A DNA stretch of 64,000 nt, taken from contig CAZKGR010000005.1 in the NCBI GenBank assembly GCA_964552465.1, positions 1 through 64,000 of the forward strand. Direction: 5' to 3'. Under the pieces are notes generated by a model that had not been told where the DNA came from, ran no database searches, and saw only the letters and a list, made by a program, of their open reading frames with translations. Shown piece by piece: positions 61,547 through 64,000 of the stretch. Numbering within the stretch: position 1 is the stretch's first letter; the number at the start of each line of letters is the position of its first letter. Source of the stretch: BMS3BBIN04 sp964552465 (GTDB taxonomy: Bacteria; Electryoneota; Electryoneia; Electryoneales; Electryoneaceae). The position numbers were made by a program, and so were the translations under genes.

Positions 61547-62316
61547 AACGAACAGTTGTTATCACAGGAATATCCGGGACATTAGGTTCTGCTCTCGGAC
61601 GCGAGTATTTGCGGCGTGGTTGGCACGTTGTCGGCGTTAGCCGGAAAGACGACGTGTCAGGCGATTTTCTGAGCGAGTTATGTACCAATCCGCAACAGTC
61701 TGCCGAGGATGCGCAAACGTTACTCAGCCACAATCCCGACCTGATCATTTTGAACGCAGGTCAGATCGAAACGGAAATCAGTGATGCAGGCGTGCCGTTA
61801 ACAGAGATGACGGAGTCGATTACCCAGGTGAACTACCTGTTTCCTGCGATTCTCTCGTTGGAGGCGTCCAGGGAGGAACGAAACAGCCGCTTGGACATCA
61901 TAGCTATAGGCTCGATTGCGGACGGCAGCCCATCGTGCTTCGGGCCGGTGTATCATGCGTCCAAAATCGCGATCCATTATTTCTTCAGCGGTGTTGGGCC
62001 GATTGTCCACAACGCGAATCACAACATCCGGATGCGGCTCTATCGTCCTGGAGCGATTAAGGGTCCGTTGAGCTGGGCACCGGTCAACAGGCTGAACGAA
62101 AAAGGCTACAAGATTCGAGCAAAGCGCTGCGAAGCGGCTCCTGAGGCACATGTTGTCGCGCGCAGGATCGCCCGCTGGATCGATGGTGACGACTGGGTTG
62201 GCACCTACGAGGAGCCGATCACATTTAAAATGTTTAAATGGCTGTTTGCTCTGGCGCCGAACACCTTTTATAGACTACAATTGTTGGGCTGGAAAAAGGG
62301 CAGTAAATTTGTGTAG
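61543..62316 (+). CDS. short-chain dehydrogenase/reductase
   Basis: This is a 257-residue Rossmann-fold SDR: cofactor motif TGISGTLGSALG, structural LILNAGQIE, catalytic Ser (GSIADG), and YHASK (Tyr-x3-Lys). The start is TTG 61543 within the GMC stop (TTGA). The C-terminal TFKMFKWLFALAPNTFYRLQLLGW tail is hydrophobic, like the membrane-associated tails of lipid-modifying SDRs; a membrane lipid or lipid-linked sugar substrate is inferred. Paired with the GMC gene it could epimerise a hydroxyl by oxidation then reduction. Confidence 0.88.
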   Translation: MKRTVVITGISGTLGSALGREYLRRGWHVVGVSRKDDVSGDFLSELCTNPQQSAEDAQTLLSHNPDLIILNAGQIETEISDAGVPLTEMTESITQVNYLFPAILSLEASREERNSRLDIIAIGSIADGSPSCFGPVYHASKIAIHYFFSGVGPIVHNANHNIRMRLYRPGAIKGPLSWAPVNRLNEKGYKIRAKRCEAAPEAHVVARRIARWIDGDDWVGTYEEPITFKMFKWLFALAPNTFYRLQLLGWKKGSKFV

Positions 62317-62348
62317 CGACTTAGCACGGGAAGAAAGATCGGTACCAT

Positions 62349-63476
62349 ATGTTTGGTGAAAGAAAGCGTACCTGGCAGAGTATGGACGAAGCGTTTGAAC
62401 AAGCGCTTCAGGTTCCGTTTGACATCAAACGGGACAGCTATGTGTTTTTCAGCGATCTCCATTTAGCCGACAGGATCCACGGCATCGATGATTTCGCGCG
62501 AAACGAAATGGTCTATTGCCACGCGTTGCAGCAGTACTATGATCACGATTATCACCTCGTGCTTAACGGCGATGTCGAGGAGGGATGGGAAGCTCGTCCC
62601 AGGCGGATACGTGCGGCTTACCGTCACACTGCGTACGCAATGGAGAAGAAGTTTGCGGAGAAGGGCGAGCCGTGGCATGTGCGGACCTGGGGTAATCACG
62701 ACAACATCTGGTCGAATCCGGAAAAAGTGCGCAAACACTTGTGGCCGGAATTAGGCGAGGTGAAGGTCTATTCCGGGCTGCGTCTGGGCGACAATATTTT
62801 CATCGCGCACGGTCACCAGGGCGAGCTGATCAGCGATTCGGGTGCCTGGATTGGCAAGCCGACGATGCGCATTGGATGGCGTTGGTTCCAGCGGCTGACA
62901 CGTATCACCAGTGCACGCGCAGCAACGAGCCATCTGATTCGCAACGCCCGTGCGGAACACCTGTACGGTTGGGCGAGTAATGCCGGGCGGCTGCTAATAG
63001 CGGGACACACACACAAAAGCATGTTTGGATATCTGCACGAGCATACCGGGCTCAAAAAGCACCTGCGAAGGCTGGAATCTACTCTCGACACCACCGACCA
63101 CCCATTCCAGGCCCAAGCGACTATCGATCACCTGAAGAAGGCGGTCGCCAAGAGCAAAACGCGCCGATCTTCGACCGATGACAGTCGGCTTCCATGTTAT
63201 TTCAACTCTGGCAGCTGCGTTCATACCAACGGTATCACCTGCATCGAGATTGATCAAGGTGAGATTCGATTGGTACGCTGGCGGTTGGTTGAAACCTCTG
63301 GCGCGAGCGATTCGTTGGGCAATGAGGACGGCTTGTTATTCACGATCAAGCCGCGAGTTCTGCAGCGAGCGAACCTGGCTGAGGTTATTGCCCAGATCAA
63401 ACTGGGTTCCGGACGGATTTCGGTTTCAACTGGAACGCGTAGTAGAAAAGAGAGAGGGGTCAGCACGGCTGCCTGA
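62349..63476 (+). CDS. calcineurin-like metallophosphoesterase
   Basis: The 375-residue phosphoesterase has the full two-metal set: FFSDLHLAD (D-x-H), LNGDVEEGWEAR (GD), TWGNHDNIW (GNHD), IAHGHQGE and IAGHTHKSMF (GHTH). It could act like UDP-2,3-diacylglucosamine pyrophosphatase (LpxH), also in this superfamily, or on another lipid or nucleotide phosphoester. The C-terminal 130 residues (from LRRLESTLDTTD...) are an extension. Last of the operon, with a terminator 25 bases after the stop. Confidence 0.88.
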   Translation: MFGERKRTWQSMDEAFEQALQVPFDIKRDSYVFFSDLHLADRIHGIDDFARNEMVYCHALQQYYDHDYHLVLNGDVEEGWEARPRRIRAAYRHTAYAMEKKFAEKGEPWHVRTWGNHDNIWSNPEKVRKHLWPELGEVKVYSGLRLGDNIFIAHGHQGELISDSGAWIGKPTMRIGWRWFQRLTRITSARAATSHLIRNARAEHLYGWASNAGRLLIAGHTHKSMFGYLHEHTGLKKHLRRLESTLDTTDHPFQAQATIDHLKKAVAKSKTRRSSTDDSRLPCYFNSGSCVHTNGITCIEIDQGEIRLVRWRLVETSGASDSLGNEDGLLFTIKPRVLQRANLAEVIAQIKLGSGRISVSTGTRSRKERGVSTAA

Positions 63477-63501
63477 TTTCCACACGATAGATAACGAATT
63501 G

Positions 63502-63530
63502 AGACTCAAGTGTTACGCTTGAGTCTTTTT
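63502..63530. terminator. bidirectional Rho-independent terminator
   Basis: AGACTCAAG, loop TGTTACG, CTTGAGTCT, then TTTT. A perfect 9 bp stem between the phosphoesterase gene and the converging transporter gene. Confidence 0.85.
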
Positions 63531-63554
63531 CGTTTTGTCGGGATTGTTTCAAGA

Positions 63555-64000
63555 TCAGGATTGCGCAGCCAGGCTTGACCGATCAACCGTTTCGTTTCCC
63601 GCTTTAGCCAGTGCGAAGCTCGAGACACCCATCGCAACGAGGATAAACAACGCTCCAAACAAGGCGCGTGTGGTCCATAACTCACCGATCAGCATCCACG
63701 CGAAGAGCGATGCAAACACAGGTTCAAGCGCGAATACGAAACCGGCGTGTGCGGCCGGAACATTGGGCTGGAAACGCGTCTGCAACCAGACGGCGATTAC
63801 CGATCCAAAGATGGCGGTATATGCGATCCCAAGCCATCCAACGACCGTGACCTGGAACAAACTCCCTTGAATAACGCTCCAAGTACCCGCGAACAGTGCA
63901 ATGGCAAACACCTGGGCCAGGGCCAGGGCCCGGCTTTCTTTTTCAGATCGTGTAAGCGCTTCCAGCACAACCATTTGAATTGCAAACATGACGGCGCTTC
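63555..64000 (-). CDS. EamA/DMT-family transporter, partial
   Basis: This is the C-terminal half of a drug/metabolite (EamA) transporter. It has at least four hydrophobic helices, with the family IAYTAIFGSVIAVWLQTRFQ and HAGFVFALEPVFASLFAWMLIGE followed by a short cytoplasmic tail. The frame continues past the window end at 64000 (reading SAVMFAIQMVV), so the start is outside. The substrate is unknown. Confidence 0.88.
   Translation of the reverse strand, partial: SAVMFAIQMVVLEALTRSEKESRALALAQVFAIALFAGTWSVIQGSLFQVTVVGWLGIAYTAIFGSVIAVWLQTRFQPNVPAAHAGFVFALEPVFASLFAWMLIGELWTTRALFGALFILVAMGVSSFALAKAGNETVDRSSLAAQS

Overview
The window is a 64 kb scaffold piece with mid-range GC and bacterial gene organisation. 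It looks like a Gram-negative, probably anaerobic member of the FCB group, most likely a candidate phylum known only from assemblies. Four secreted proteins end in a PNP-type C-terminal sorting domain like that of type IX secretion cargo. There is also an O-antigen ligase-like protein, a long YidC with a periplasmic domain, several lipoproteins, and a ferredoxin-dependent 2-oxoacid oxidoreductase. No 16S rRNA or other species-level marker is present, so the placement is inference.

Layout. 1-237 is a very GC-rich fragment of a foreign NTF2-like gene joined to a 5'-truncated AddA-type helicase-nuclease (238-3264), almost certainly a chimeric contig end. 3277-8075 (minus) holds a degenerate double 3-hydroxyacyl-CoA dehydrogenase-like protein, a double SRPBCC protein and an O-antigen ligase-like protein. 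8369-14340 (plus) holds a MurG-HEAT fusion, MraY, a pentapeptide-repeat membrane protein and a GNAT acetyltransferase interrupted by a false 100-N gap. Two bacteriohemerythrins (one lacking an iron ligand) and two secreted propeller proteins follow. 19704-28843 (minus) is a long redox cluster: 2-oxoacid:ferredoxin oxidoreductase subunits (D, A, B, C) followed by NuoE-, NuoF/HydB- and HoxU-like subunits and a four-cluster ferredoxin, with a secreted beta-propeller gene lodged inside. 29514-44275 is mostly secreted proteins and lipoproteins, plus an XRE repressor operon, a divergent polysaccharide deacetylase and a PdxJ-fold pseudoenzyme.

44431-51541 (minus) is the classic origin-proximal block rpmH-rnpA-yidD-yidC-mnmE-mnmG-rsmG. 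A near-consensus parS site lies between mnmE and mnmG, but dnaA is not next to rpmH. 51775-63476 holds a thioredoxin-like protein, a sortable subtilisin, a LeuC-type hydratase and a tight four-gene operon (PHP-glycosyltransferase fusion, GMC oxidoreductase, SDR, metallophosphoesterase) of unknown product. A truncated EamA transporter closes the window.

Intergenic space is rich in small palindromes. Some fall into families with a conserved frame and covarying stems. Five heptanucleotide tandem arrays sit at gene 3' ends. The best candidates for something new are the oxoacid oxidoreductase plus HydBC-like locus, the PHP-GT/GMC/SDR/phosphoesterase operon, and the hairpin and heptamer repeat systems. 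Two apparent frameshifts (rnpA at an A9 run, a secreted protein at a short C run) and the N gap are probably assembly or read errors.
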